The notes beneath the pieces are model-generated. The model was not told where the DNA came from and made no database searches. It saw nothing but the letters and a program-made list of their open reading frames with translations. From Methylobacteriaceae bacterium (GTDB lineage Bacteria > Pseudomonadota > Alphaproteobacteria > Rhizobiales > Beijerinckiaceae): DNA of 64,000 nucleotides. Every line of letters begins with the position of its first letter. Within the stretch, counting starts at the first letter, position 1. The stretch lies in NCBI GenBank assembly GCA_020638135.1, contig JACKJE010000004.1:122119-186118 (forward strand). The letters are read 5' to 3'. The translations under genes were made by a program, and so were the position numbers. Below, piece by piece: positions 57,060 to 64,000 of this stretch.

Positions 57060-58237
57060 TTGCCGCCGCCCCAGCGCGGATCCGCCAGCACGTCTGCCGT
57101 ATGTTCCCCCAGCGCCGGCGCATGGCGGGGCGAAGCGGCAGGCTTGCCGTCGATCATGATCGCCGAGCGCACGCCGGGCGTGGAGCCGCCTTTTGCCTTT
57201 GGATTCGGCCGGTCGATCCGCATGCCCCTGTGAATCACTTGCGGATCGGCGAACACATCCGGGATCGTGTTGATCGGCCCGGCGGGCACGCCGATCGCGT
57301 CCAGTTTCGGCAAGAGTTCGGCGCGCGAAAACTTGCTCGTCAGCGCATTCAGCTTCTCGTCCATCGCCTTGCGATTGACGGCGCGCGACGGCATTTCGGC
57401 GAACAAGGGGTCATCCGCCATCTCGGGCGCGCCGAGCGCATTCACCAGCTTCCTGAACTGTCCGTTGTTGGCGGTGGCGATGATGATGTCGCCGTCCGCG
57501 ACCTTGTAGACGTCATAGGGCGTGACATTGGGATGGGCGTTGCCCATGCGCTTGCCCGCGGTCCCGCCGACGAAATAGTTCAGCGCCTGGAAGCCGAGCA
57601 CCGCCGTCACGCTGTCGATCAGCGCGCAGTCGATATAGGCGCCTTCGCCCGTGCGCTCGCGCCGGATCAGCGCGGCCTGGATAGCGTTGGCCGCATACAT
57701 GCCGGTGAAAATGTCGACGATGGAAATGCCGACCTTGGTCGGCGGCCCGTCGGGCTGGCCGGTGACATGCATGATGCCGCCCATGCCTTGCAGCAGGAAG
57801 TCGTAGCCCGCGCGCGGCGCATAGGGGCCGGTCTGGCCGAAGCCGGTGATCGAGCAATAGATCACATCGGGCTTCACCTTCTTCAGGCCCTCGTAGTCGA
57901 GCCCGAATTTCTTGAGACCGCCGACCTTGAAATTCTCGATCACGACGTCCGCGTTGGCCGCGAGACGGCGCACCAGCGCACGGCCTTCCTCGCTGTCGAA
58001 ATCCGCCTCGATGCAGCGCTTGCCGCGATTGCAGCCGTAGAAATAGGCCGCGCCGAGCTTTTCGCCCTCCTCGCTCTCGACAAAGGGCGGACCCCATTGC
58101 CGCGTATCGTCGCCCTCGCGCGCGCGCTCGACCTTGACGACGTCGGCGCCGAGATCGGCGAGCAGTTGTCCCGCCCAGGGACCGGCGAGAATGCGGGCGA
58201 GTTCGAGTACGCGTATGCCGGCGAGAGGTTCGGTCAT
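57056..58237 (-). CDS. Class III CoA-transferase (CaiB/BaiF family)
   Basis: This family moves CoA between carboxylic acids through an enzyme-bound anhydride on an Asp. The N-terminal IRVLELARILAGPWAGQLLADLGADVVKVE, YGCNRGKRCIEADF and ITGFGQTGPYAPRAGYDF are its marks; the catalytic Asp is probably in AGYDFLLQG. ATG 58237 is chosen over an in-frame ATG at 58285. With gcdH upstream on the same strand (140 bases), a glutarate CoA-transferase is likely. The following ThDP enzyme gene overlaps it. Confidence 0.85.
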   Translation of the reverse strand: MTEPLAGIRVLELARILAGPWAGQLLADLGADVVKVERAREGDDTRQWGPPFVESEEGEKLGAAYFYGCNRGKRCIEADFDSEEGRALVRRLAANADVVIENFKVGGLKKFGLDYEGLKKVKPDVIYCSITGFGQTGPYAPRAGYDFLLQGMGGIMHVTGQPDGPPTKVGISIVDIFTGMYAANAIQAALIRRERTGEGAYIDCALIDSVTAVLGFQALNYFVGGTAGKRMGNAHPNVTPYDVYKVADGDIIIATANNGQFRKLVNALGAPEMADDPLFAEMPSRAVNRKAMDEKLNALTSKFSRAELLPKLDAIGVPAGPINTIPDVFADPQVIHRGMRIDRPNPKAKGGSTPGVRSAIMIDGKPAASPRHAPALGEHTADVLADPRWGGGK

Positions 58238-58376
58238 GTCCTTGAGGCGCCTTTTGGCTTCGGTCGGGGCGCGCAGGATACGCAAAAGTCATATGCGGCG
58301 ACAGCCGCCGCAATGGCCCGGTCTGCGCATGGCTCGTATGAAGCGGACAGGATGCCGGGGACTGCCGAACCCGTCC

Positions 58377-59573
58377 TCAGAAGAACGCCTGCAGCCCCGT
58401 GATCGCGCGTCCCAGAATCAACGCATGCACGTCATGCGTGCCCTCGTAGGTGTTCACGGTCTCGAGGTTCTGAGCGTGGCGCATCACGTGATACTCGACC
58501 TGAATGCCGTTGCCGCCGTGCATGTCGCGCGCAGCGCGCGCGATGTCGAGAGCCTTACCGCAATTGTTGCGCTTGACGATCGAGATCATCTCCGGCGCCT
58601 CGCGATGCTCGTCCATCAGACGGCCGACGCGCAGCGACGCCTGAAGCCCGAGCGAAATCTCGGTCTGCATGTCCGCGAGCTTCTTCTGCACGAGCTGCGT
58701 GGCGGCGAGCGGCCGCTTGAACTGCTTGCGGTCGAGCGTGTACTGGCGCGCGCGCCGCCAGCAATCCTCCGCCGCGCCCATCGCGCCCCAGGAAATGCCG
58801 TATCTCGCGCGGTTCAAACAACCGAATGGCCCCTTGAGGCCCGACACGTTCGGCAAGAGCGCGCTCTCGGGAACCACGACGCCGTCCATCACGATCTCGC
58901 CGGTGATCGAGGCGCGCAGCGAGAGCTTGCCGCCGATCTTCGGCGCGGAAAGCCCCTTCATGCCCTTCTCCAGCACGAAGCCGCGGATTTCTCCGCCATG
59001 CGCCGCAGATTTCGCCCACACGACGAAAACGTCCGCGATCGGCGCGTTGGAAATCCACATTTTCGAGCCGGTCAGCCGATAGCCGTCCGACACTTTCTCC
59101 GCATGCGTCTTCATGCCCGCGGGATCGGAGCCGGCGTCGGGTTCGGTCAGGCCGAAGCAGCCGATGAATTCGCCGCTGGCGAGCTTAGGCAGATACTTTT
59201 TCCGCTGCTCTTCCGACCCGTAGGTGTAGATCGGATACATCACGAGCGAGGATTGCACCGACATCATCGAGCGATAGCCGGAATCCACCGCCTCCACTTC
59301 GCGCGCGACAAGTCCATAGCTGACATAGCTCGCGCCGACGCCGCCATATTCCTCGGGGATGGTGACGCCGAGCAGGCCCAGCTCGCCCATCTCGCGGAAG
59401 ATCGCGGGATCGGTCTGTTCGTTGAGATAGGCGTCGATCACGCGCGGCTGAAGCTTGTCCTGTGCATAGGCGTGCGCGGTGTCGCGGATCATGCGCTCGT
59501 CTTCGGTCAGCTGGTCGCTGAGCAGAAAGGGATCGTCCCACTGGAAGCCGGACTTGGTCGTGTGGACGTTCAT
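58377..59573 (-). CDS. gcdH: Glutaryl-CoA dehydrogenase
   Basis: GcdH is an FAD enzyme that oxidises and decarboxylates glutaryl-CoA to crotonyl-CoA, in lysine, tryptophan and glutarate breakdown. LTEPDAGSDPAGMKT, SKMWISNAPIADVFVVWAK, RDMHGGNGIQVEYHVMRHA and the catalytic Glu in NTYEGTHDVHALILGRAITG match it well. Length 398 is normal. Start is ATG 59573. With the CoA-transferase it would make a complete glutarate entry route. Confidence 0.93.
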   Translation of the reverse strand: MNVHTTKSGFQWDDPFLLSDQLTEDERMIRDTAHAYAQDKLQPRVIDAYLNEQTDPAIFREMGELGLLGVTIPEEYGGVGASYVSYGLVAREVEAVDSGYRSMMSVQSSLVMYPIYTYGSEEQRKKYLPKLASGEFIGCFGLTEPDAGSDPAGMKTHAEKVSDGYRLTGSKMWISNAPIADVFVVWAKSAAHGGEIRGFVLEKGMKGLSAPKIGGKLSLRASITGEIVMDGVVVPESALLPNVSGLKGPFGCLNRARYGISWGAMGAAEDCWRRARQYTLDRKQFKRPLAATQLVQKKLADMQTEISLGLQASLRVGRLMDEHREAPEMISIVKRNNCGKALDIARAARDMHGGNGIQVEYHVMRHAQNLETVNTYEGTHDVHALILGRAITGLQAFF

Positions 59574-59725
59574 GGCGCGCGCTCCTCGCTGGCATCTCTT
59601 GATTTGCGAGCATCTAGGGCCGGCGCGCGAAACCGGTCAAGCGCGCGCCGTCAGGCGGGGCGTCTTGCGGCTCGCGGCGTTTTGTGCTGGCTTGGCGCGC
59701 ACCGGCGAAAGCAGCATCGGGTTTG

Positions 59726-60604
59726 ATGAACTTCTTATTTCAGAGCATTACGACGCCACGCGTGATTGCGGCGCTTCTCGGCGCGGCGGCCCTGGCGGCC
59801 CCGGCCCAGGCGCAATTGCAACTGCCGGGCGCCTTTACGCCCGCGCCGGCCGGCACGGTCTCCGGCCCGGCCGCGACCGCGCAGCCGAAGAAAGCCGGCC
59901 CGAGAAAGCCGCCGCCGCCGCCGAAAGTTCCCTCCGACGATACGGTGGTCGGCCGGCCGCTGATGCAGAACGGCGCGTTCGGAATCATCGAATTCGAGCG
60001 GTCCGGAAAGGACCTGCAGGTCGTGAAGCTCAAGCTCAGGGGCGACTTGATCTCGCGTGTCGGGGAGCGGTGCGAGGTCGACCTGTCCTCGCAGCCGATC
60101 GCGCTGACGCCCGCCGAAAAGGCGACCGGCGTGACGCGCTACGCGCTCGACCTGCCGGCCTGCCCCTTCGCGGTCGATATTTTCAATGGCGCCGTCAATG
60201 TCGTGCGCGAAGGCGGCGCCTGCGAATTCAAGGCCGCCGACTGCCGCGTCGATCCCGCGGGCCTGTGGGGCCAGCCGGCCAACGAGATCGGGCCCAAGCG
60301 CGCCAAGGAGATCGAGAAGGAGCGCAATCGCGCCGAGCATGCGATGCGCGAGCAGTTCAAGGGCTGGATCAGGTCGGCGGGCCACGATCGCGCGCTCGTG
60401 TCGCGGATCGCGCACGAGCAGGCGGCCTTTTCCTCGCGGCGCGAGGAATTGTGCCGCAGCTACCAGCGCGAGACCGAGCACGGCTATTGCGCGCTGATCT
60501 ACACGGAAGCCCGCAGTTCGACGATTGCGGCGCATATCCTGCCGCCCGCCCCGCCGGAGGACGAGCGGCCCCCGGCGAAGAAGAAGTCGACACGGGGGCG
60601 GTAA
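59726..60604 (+). CDS. Secreted hypothetical protein
   Basis: A 292-residue protein. Start ATG 59726 (MNFLFQSITTPRVIAALL) gives a signal peptide cut after APAQA. A Pro/Lys-rich linker (~30-65) precedes a compact domain with paired cysteines (ERCEVDL, LDLPACPFAVDIF, GGACEFKAADCRVDP) that may form disulfides in the periplasm, then a charged helical region (GPKRAKEIEKERNRAEHAMR) and two more cysteines. I do not recognise the family. It is a lone gene, divergent from gcdH and convergent with the MAPEG gene. Confidence 0.65.
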   Translation: MNFLFQSITTPRVIAALLGAAALAAPAQAQLQLPGAFTPAPAGTVSGPAATAQPKKAGPRKPPPPPKVPSDDTVVGRPLMQNGAFGIIEFERSGKDLQVVKLKLRGDLISRVGERCEVDLSSQPIALTPAEKATGVTRYALDLPACPFAVDIFNGAVNVVREGGACEFKAADCRVDPAGLWGQPANEIGPKRAKEIEKERNRAEHAMREQFKGWIRSAGHDRALVSRIAHEQAAFSSRREELCRSYQRETEHGYCALIYTEARSSTIAAHILPPAPPEDERPPAKKKSTRGR

Positions 60605-60656
60605 GTTGTCTTGCGCCGCCCGGCTCGACGGCGGGAAAGCGAACCGAGCGTCGATG

Positions 60657-61049
60657 TCATCCTGCGACGAGCATCGCATAGGCGAGCGCCAGGCCGAACG
60701 TGTATGTCCCGCCGGCGCCGACAAAGCGAACGGGGTTTGGCTTGGCCATGGTCGGAAATGCGATCATTCCGATCACATACAGATAGCGGCAGATGGTGGC
60801 GCCCACTATCGACCAGATCATCCAGTCGGCCGGGTTGCGGCTTCCCAGATACAGGAACATGACCGCCAGAAGCGCGGAATATTCCGATGTATTCCCATGC
60901 GCGCGCACCGCCTTGTGCAGGAGGTCGGTCGGTTCGTTTGAATAGCCGATGTACTGTTTGCGGCTGTTGCGAAGTGTCGAGATCGGCCAACCCATGCCGA
61001 ATTGGAGGAGCGCGAGCGCTGCGGTACAACTCACTGCAGTTGTGTTCAT
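60657..61049 (-). CDS. MAPEG family membrane protein
   Basis: A four-segment membrane protein of 130 residues. MNTTAVSCTAALALLQFGMG, LLHKAVRAHGNTSEYSALLAV (the typical RAHxNxxE MAPEG motif) and ICRYLYVIGMI are visible. MAPEG members include glutathione transferases and peroxidases of the membrane. Start at 61049 has GGAGCG upstream; earlier in-frame ATGs would run through the operator at 61058-61075. It is divergent from a TetR gene that probably represses it. Confidence 0.85.
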   Translation of the reverse strand: MNTTAVSCTAALALLQFGMGWPISTLRNSRKQYIGYSNEPTDLLHKAVRAHGNTSEYSALLAVMFLYLGSRNPADWMIWSIVGATICRYLYVIGMIAFPTMAKPNPVRFVGAGGTYTFGLALAYAMLVAG

Positions 61050-61057
61050 TTCACGCT

Positions 61058-61075
61058 CCATACGGTACAGTATGG
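61058..61075. promoter_or_regulatory. TetR operator candidate 1
   Basis: CCATAC-N6-GTATGG, a perfect 6-bp inverted repeat, lies directly before the MAPEG start. Its core ATACGG..... GTAT matches the second site 47 bases away. Confidence 0.6.
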
Positions 61076-61105
61076 CAAATCCTATCGGACGATTCGGAAA
61101 AGTCA

Positions 61106-61119
61106 ATACGGCAGCGTAT
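61106..61119. promoter_or_regulatory. TetR operator candidate 2
   Basis: ATACG-N4-CGTAT, an inverted repeat that covers the TetR start codon. It shares ATACGG and GTAT, with the same spacing, with the site at 61058-61075, so both are probably bound by the same regulator. Confidence 0.55.
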
Positions 61120-61672
61120 GGAAGAATCTGCGGAACAGCTCGGGCGAAAGGAATGGATAGCTGCGGCGATCGAGGCCGCAGCCGAAGGCGGCATCGACAA
61201 CGTGCGCGTCGAACGACTTGCCAGACGCCTGCGCGTCACCAAAGGCAGCTTCTATTGGCACTTCAAGGACAGAAACGCTCTGCTGCAGGCGCTTCTGGAA
61301 GCCTGGCAGGCGATGCAGACCACGTCGGTCATCGACAATGTGGAAGCTGTCGGCGGTCAGCCTCAGGAAATCCTGGCGAGCGTGGTCGCCCGCATTGGCG
61401 AGATGAATGTCGGGCTGGAGGTAGCCCTGCGCCAATGGGCGGCGACAGACGACGCGGTCCATAAAGTCATCGTCAGGATCGACGAAATTCGGATCGCGCA
61501 TCTGCAATCGATCATTGCGCGCGCGGGCGTTCCGGCGGAACGCGCGCGTGAGCGCGCCATGTTGCTGTACTACGCATTCATTGGCGAAGTCGCCTTCGGT
61601 CGCCCGATTGCCCCAGAAGATCGCGCAACCCGAATGCAGGGCATTCGCGAGATGATATTCAGCTGGCCGTGA
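61118..61672 (+). CDS. TetR-family regulator
   Basis: A 184-residue repressor. The N-terminal helix-turn-helix (DNVRVERLARRLRVTKGSFY, WHFKDRNALLQALLEAW) is followed by an all-helical ligand domain. Start is ATG 61118. It stands back to back with the MAPEG gene, with two matching inverted repeats between, which suggests that it represses both genes. The ligand is unknown; an electrophile or drug is typical where the target is a detoxifying MAPEG enzyme. Confidence 0.88.
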   Translation: MEESAEQLGRKEWIAAAIEAAAEGGIDNVRVERLARRLRVTKGSFYWHFKDRNALLQALLEAWQAMQTTSVIDNVEAVGGQPQEILASVVARIGEMNVGLEVALRQWAATDDAVHKVIVRIDEIRIAHLQSIIARAGVPAERARERAMLLYYAFIGEVAFGRPIAPEDRATRMQGIREMIFSWP

Positions 61673-61678
61673 CGCGCT

Positions 61679-62896
61679 CTATTCGCCCGGCGGCAGGTCC
61701 GACACGCCCGGCCGCTGCGCGCGACCATGGCCGTGCTGCAGCAGCGCGAAGGCGAGGCCCGCGAGCGCCAGCAGCGTGACCCACCAGACTGGCGCAACGC
61801 CGAGCCCGAAGGCGCTCATGATATAGGCCGAGGCGAGGCCGGCGAGCAGGAAGGGCGCGAGCGTCGATCCGGAGCGGCCGGCGCGGCGCACGACCTGCGC
61901 CCACAAGAGCGCGGCGGCGACGACGCCGACGAAGCCGAGTTCGAACCAGGTCTCGAACAGCAGCGAGCGCGGTGTGGCCGGCGGCAGATAGCCCATGGCG
62001 ACGCCGAGCCGCGCCGCGTCGAAGCCATGGCCGACCAGCGCATGGACGCCGTCGTGTACGAGATAGGCGCCCCACACCAGCGTCGACAGGATCGGGCTGG
62101 CGGGCGTCATCTTGATCGTGGCGTAGGCGATGAGCGCGACGACCGGCGCGATCAGGAACAGCGCCGCGCCCGTGATCGCCGTCCAGCGCGCCGCCGATTG
62201 CTTGTCGACCATGGCCGCCGCGAACACGAGCGCGCCGAGCGCGGTCGCCACCAGCGCCAGCGGCACGCCGGCGAAAAGCTCGGAGACGATGACGATGACG
62301 GCGAGCCCGATCGCCCATTTCGGCTTCTCGCGGACGATCAGCGCGCCGAGCGCCGGCCACACGAGCAGGGCGAGGCCGAAGGCGGCGCGCGCCATCAGCG
62401 AGACTTCCGGATCGCCGGAATGCACCGAGGGCGATTTCGAGAAGACCGCGAGCACAATGATGGCGATGGCGCCGGCCGCGGCGCCGATCGGCAGCAGATA
62501 GAGATTGGAGGTCCGCGTGCGCTCGGGCAGCAGCGCGGCGGCCACCGCCGCCAGCACGAACGTGCTTGCCGATTTGACGAAGCGCTCCGACGGCCCCGAG
62601 CCGAACGGCGTCCAGATCAGCGACATCAGGGCCCAGCAGCCGAGAAAGACCGCGATCAGCCCGGTCGGCGAAAAGATCGCGGCGCGCAGCTGGCGCGGCC
62701 CGCGCGAGCCGGGCTCGAGCAGCCAGGCGACCAGGGTCAGGGCGACGCCGACCGGCGCCAGCACGTAGATCGCGGTGCGCGTGCCGACCGACGCGATCGG
62801 CGTGACGATGAGCAGAAGCGCGATCGCCAGGCGCGTGATGATATGGGCCGCGCCCGCAGCCGGGTCTTCGTAGTGGCGGGACGGTTTCACGGTCAT
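61679..62896 (-). CDS. O-antigen ligase/polymerase-like membrane protein
   Basis: A 405-residue protein with about 10-12 hydrophobic segments. Its largest hydrophilic loop, around ALVGHGFDAARLGVAMGYLP and FETWFELGFVGVV, resembles the periplasmic loop of the Wzy/WaaL (O-antigen ligase) superfamily with its conserved GxG..R and H/E residues. No other LPS gene is adjacent, so the glycan it would act on is unknown. Start is ATG 62896 (MTVKPSRHYEDP). Convergent with the TetR gene. Confidence 0.7.
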   Translation of the reverse strand: MTVKPSRHYEDPAAGAAHIITRLAIALLLIVTPIASVGTRTAIYVLAPVGVALTLVAWLLEPGSRGPRQLRAAIFSPTGLIAVFLGCWALMSLIWTPFGSGPSERFVKSASTFVLAAVAAALLPERTRTSNLYLLPIGAAAGAIAIIVLAVFSKSPSVHSGDPEVSLMARAAFGLALLVWPALGALIVREKPKWAIGLAVIVIVSELFAGVPLALVATALGALVFAAAMVDKQSAARWTAITGAALFLIAPVVALIAYATIKMTPASPILSTLVWGAYLVHDGVHALVGHGFDAARLGVAMGYLPPATPRSLLFETWFELGFVGVVAAALLWAQVVRRAGRSGSTLAPFLLAGLASAYIMSAFGLGVAPVWWVTLLALAGLAFALLQHGHGRAQRPGVSDLPPGE

Positions 62897-63016
62897 GTCG
62901 CGAACCTGGAGCCTTTTCCCACAGATGGGAGAATCGTCCGAACTTACAACGTGCGCTCGCGCCCGCCTGTAGAGACGCGGCCACACCCCGCAGCCATCTC
63001 GCGCTATGGATAAGAT

Positions 63017-63442
63017 TCAGTCATCGCCGCGCGGGCGCTGCCGGCCCGCCTTGCGCTCGGACGTCTTGCGCTTGCTGTCGAGCCGCGCGCGCTTCTGCGA
63101 CTTCGGCACCTTGGTCGCCTTGCGGGGCGGCGCCGGGGGCTCGGCGGCAGTGGCGATCAGTTCGGCCAGCCGCGCCATCGCGTCGCGACGGTTGGCGTCC
63201 TGCGTACGAAAGCGCTGCGCCTGAATGACGACCACGCCCTCCTTGTTGAGTCGACGGCCGGCGATCTGCGACGCTCGCCATCGCACCTCCGCCGGGAGCG
63301 TGGCGCAATTCCACAGGTCGAACCGCAGCTCGACCGCGCTCGCCAGCTTGTTGACGTTCTGCCCGCCGGGCCCCGCGGCGCGCACGAACCGCTCTTCGAG
63401 ATCCCGCTCGTCGAGATAGAGGCCGGGGACGATTTCGATCAT
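63017..63442 (-). CDS. arfB: Alternative ribosome-rescue factor ArfB
   Basis: ArfB (YaeJ) frees stalled ribosomes by hydrolysing peptidyl-tRNA. The catalytic GGQ loop is RAAGPGGQNVNK near residues 20-31. The C-terminal tail (KATKVPKSQKRARLDSKRKT) is rich in Lys and Arg, as needed to enter the empty mRNA channel. Start is ATG 63442 (MIEIVPGLYLDERDLEERF); a longer in-frame version from 63511 is less likely. Length 141 is normal. Confidence 0.93.
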   Translation of the reverse strand: MIEIVPGLYLDERDLEERFVRAAGPGGQNVNKLASAVELRFDLWNCATLPAEVRWRASQIAGRRLNKEGVVVIQAQRFRTQDANRRDAMARLAELIATAAEPPAPPRKATKVPKSQKRARLDSKRKTSERKAGRQRPRGDD

Positions 63443-63633
63443 CGCAGCCTCATCGCGCGGCGCCCAAGATTTAAGCTGGTGTGCATACGTTGATGAATTT
63501 TTGTGCTGCATAAGCTGCAGGCATGGGCGCCGTAGCGTGAAATGCGACCGAAAACCCCCTTGGGCGCCGAAAAATGGGCCGAAAGAGTCAGTTTCTCGGC
63601 AGATCGTCCTTGGATTCCAACGAATTGCTCATC

Positions 63634-63649
63634 TGGCACGCTGGTTGCA
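63634..63649 (+). promoter_or_regulatory. Sigma-54 promoter of urtA
   Basis: TGGCACG-N4-TTGCA is a perfect match to the -24/-12 consensus of RpoN promoters, with the right spacing, and lies 73 bases before the urtA start. With urea uptake as the target, NtrC-dependent activation under nitrogen shortage is expected. I could not identify an NtrC site with confidence upstream. Confidence 0.85.
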
Positions 63650-63721
63650 ACCCCGGGACGCGTCCAGCCGGACGAGAACCTGGACCGCACGAACGGTCCC
63701 GCATCACGATGGGGAAAGCGT

Positions 63722-64000
63722 ATGTCCTTTACTCGGCGATTTGTAATGCGCGCCGCCGGTATGGCCGTCAGCGGGGCGATCGCCCTGTCGGCCTTCGGCG
63801 CCAAGGCTGCGGACGATACGATCAAGGTCGGCATCCTGCATTCGCTCTCTGGCACGATGGCCATCAGCGAGACCACGCTGAAGGATGTCATGCTGATGCT
63901 CATCGAGGAGCAGAACAAGAAGGGCGGCCTGCTCGGCAAGAAGCTCGAGGCGGTCGTCGTCGATCCCGCCTCTAACTGGCCGCTGTTCGCCGAAAAGGCG
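63722..64000 (+). CDS. urtA: Urea ABC transporter substrate-binding protein, 3' truncated by the window edge
   Basis: UrtA is the periplasmic receptor of the UrtABCDE urea importer. ATG 63722 with GGGGAAAG upstream. The N-terminus has two arginines (FTRRFVMRAAGMAV) before a hydrophobic stretch and a cleavage region FGAKAADD; Tat export is possible. The mature part begins IKVGILHSLSGTMAISETTL and runs through LLGKKLEAVVVDPASNWPLF, strongly UrtA-like. 93 codons are present and the frame stays open at the window end. Expression is likely from the sigma-54 promoter just upstream. Confidence 0.9.
   Translation, partial: MSFTRRFVMRAAGMAVSGAIALSAFGAKAADDTIKVGILHSLSGTMAISETTLKDVMLMLIEEQNKKGGLLGKKLEAVVVDPASNWPLFAEKA

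Noticed and set aside
55380..58237. ThDP enzyme plus class III CoA-transferase as an oxalate-degrading Oxc/Frc pair
   Set aside because: The N-terminal and catalytic motifs of the ThDP enzyme (VCRQETGAA, GDGCFLMNGQE) follow the acetolactate-synthase-like group and not oxalyl-CoA decarboxylase. The transferase is next to gcdH and looks like the glutarate type.

Overview
The window is a GC-rich chromosomal segment from an alphaproteobacterium, most likely of the order Hyphomicrobiales (Rhizobiales). Three things point there: the chvI-chvG-hprK-manX-ptsH array beside pckA, a CycM-type membrane cytochrome c, and several intergenic palindrome families that I associate with this order. A methylofuran-type pair (MfnE-like kinase and an MfnB-FolB fusion) suggests a methylotroph or methylotroph relative using C1 carriers of the tetrahydromethanopterin/methanofuran type. 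I saw no rRNA, tRNA, prophage, insertion sequence or CRISPR array.

Layout. 0-7.2 kb: 3' part of pncB, a two-gene ABC-2 exporter, a HAD phosphatase, ahcY behind an inverted-repeat operator, then a [2Fe-2S] ferredoxin and a CYP153-type P450. Four of these genes carry several single-base indels, mostly in homopolymers, and the permease carries one; I read these as assembly errors rather than decay. 7.3-12.2 kb: mfnE and mfnB-folB, two oxidoreductases, and a long MsrQ. 12.3-18.4 kb: an ABC-F ATPase, an MsbA-like exporter, pheA-kdsB and cycM. 18.5-25.6 kb: a coupled yejABEF peptide importer running into deoB. 25.6-31.8 kb: a degenerate GGDEF protein; a three-gene set matching the URC uracil-degradation pathway (URC1-like GTP cyclohydrolase II, DUF1688/URC4, Upp); a CPA1 antiporter; and a hydratase.

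31.8-38.8 kb: a small helix-hairpin-helix gene behind a perfect alphaproteobacterial LexA box, a fatty-acid-hydroxylase-family enzyme, dnaN, an overlapping dcm-vsr pair without a restriction enzyme, an outer-membrane barrel and pgi. 39-48.5 kb: a GGDEF-EAL receptor, then the ChvI/ChvG two-component system with HprK and truncated PTS proteins, a HugZ-like protein and pckA. 48.5-55.3 kb: small proteins, an MFS transporter, mmsA with a divergent LysR gene, and transaldolase. 55.3-59.6 kb: a ThDP enzyme, a class III CoA-transferase and glutaryl-CoA dehydrogenase. 59.7-64 kb: a secreted hypothetical, a divergent MAPEG/TetR pair sharing two matching operators, an O-antigen-ligase-like protein, arfB, and the start of urtA behind a perfect sigma-54 promoter.

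Together the genes suggest a metabolically flexible soil or water bacterium. It has C1-cofactor synthesis, probable alkane hydroxylation, uracil use, urea uptake under nitrogen control, valine and glutarate catabolism, and gluconeogenesis (pckA, pgi, tal) near the ChvGI/PTS regulatory locus. All family calls are read from motifs by eye; no database search was run.
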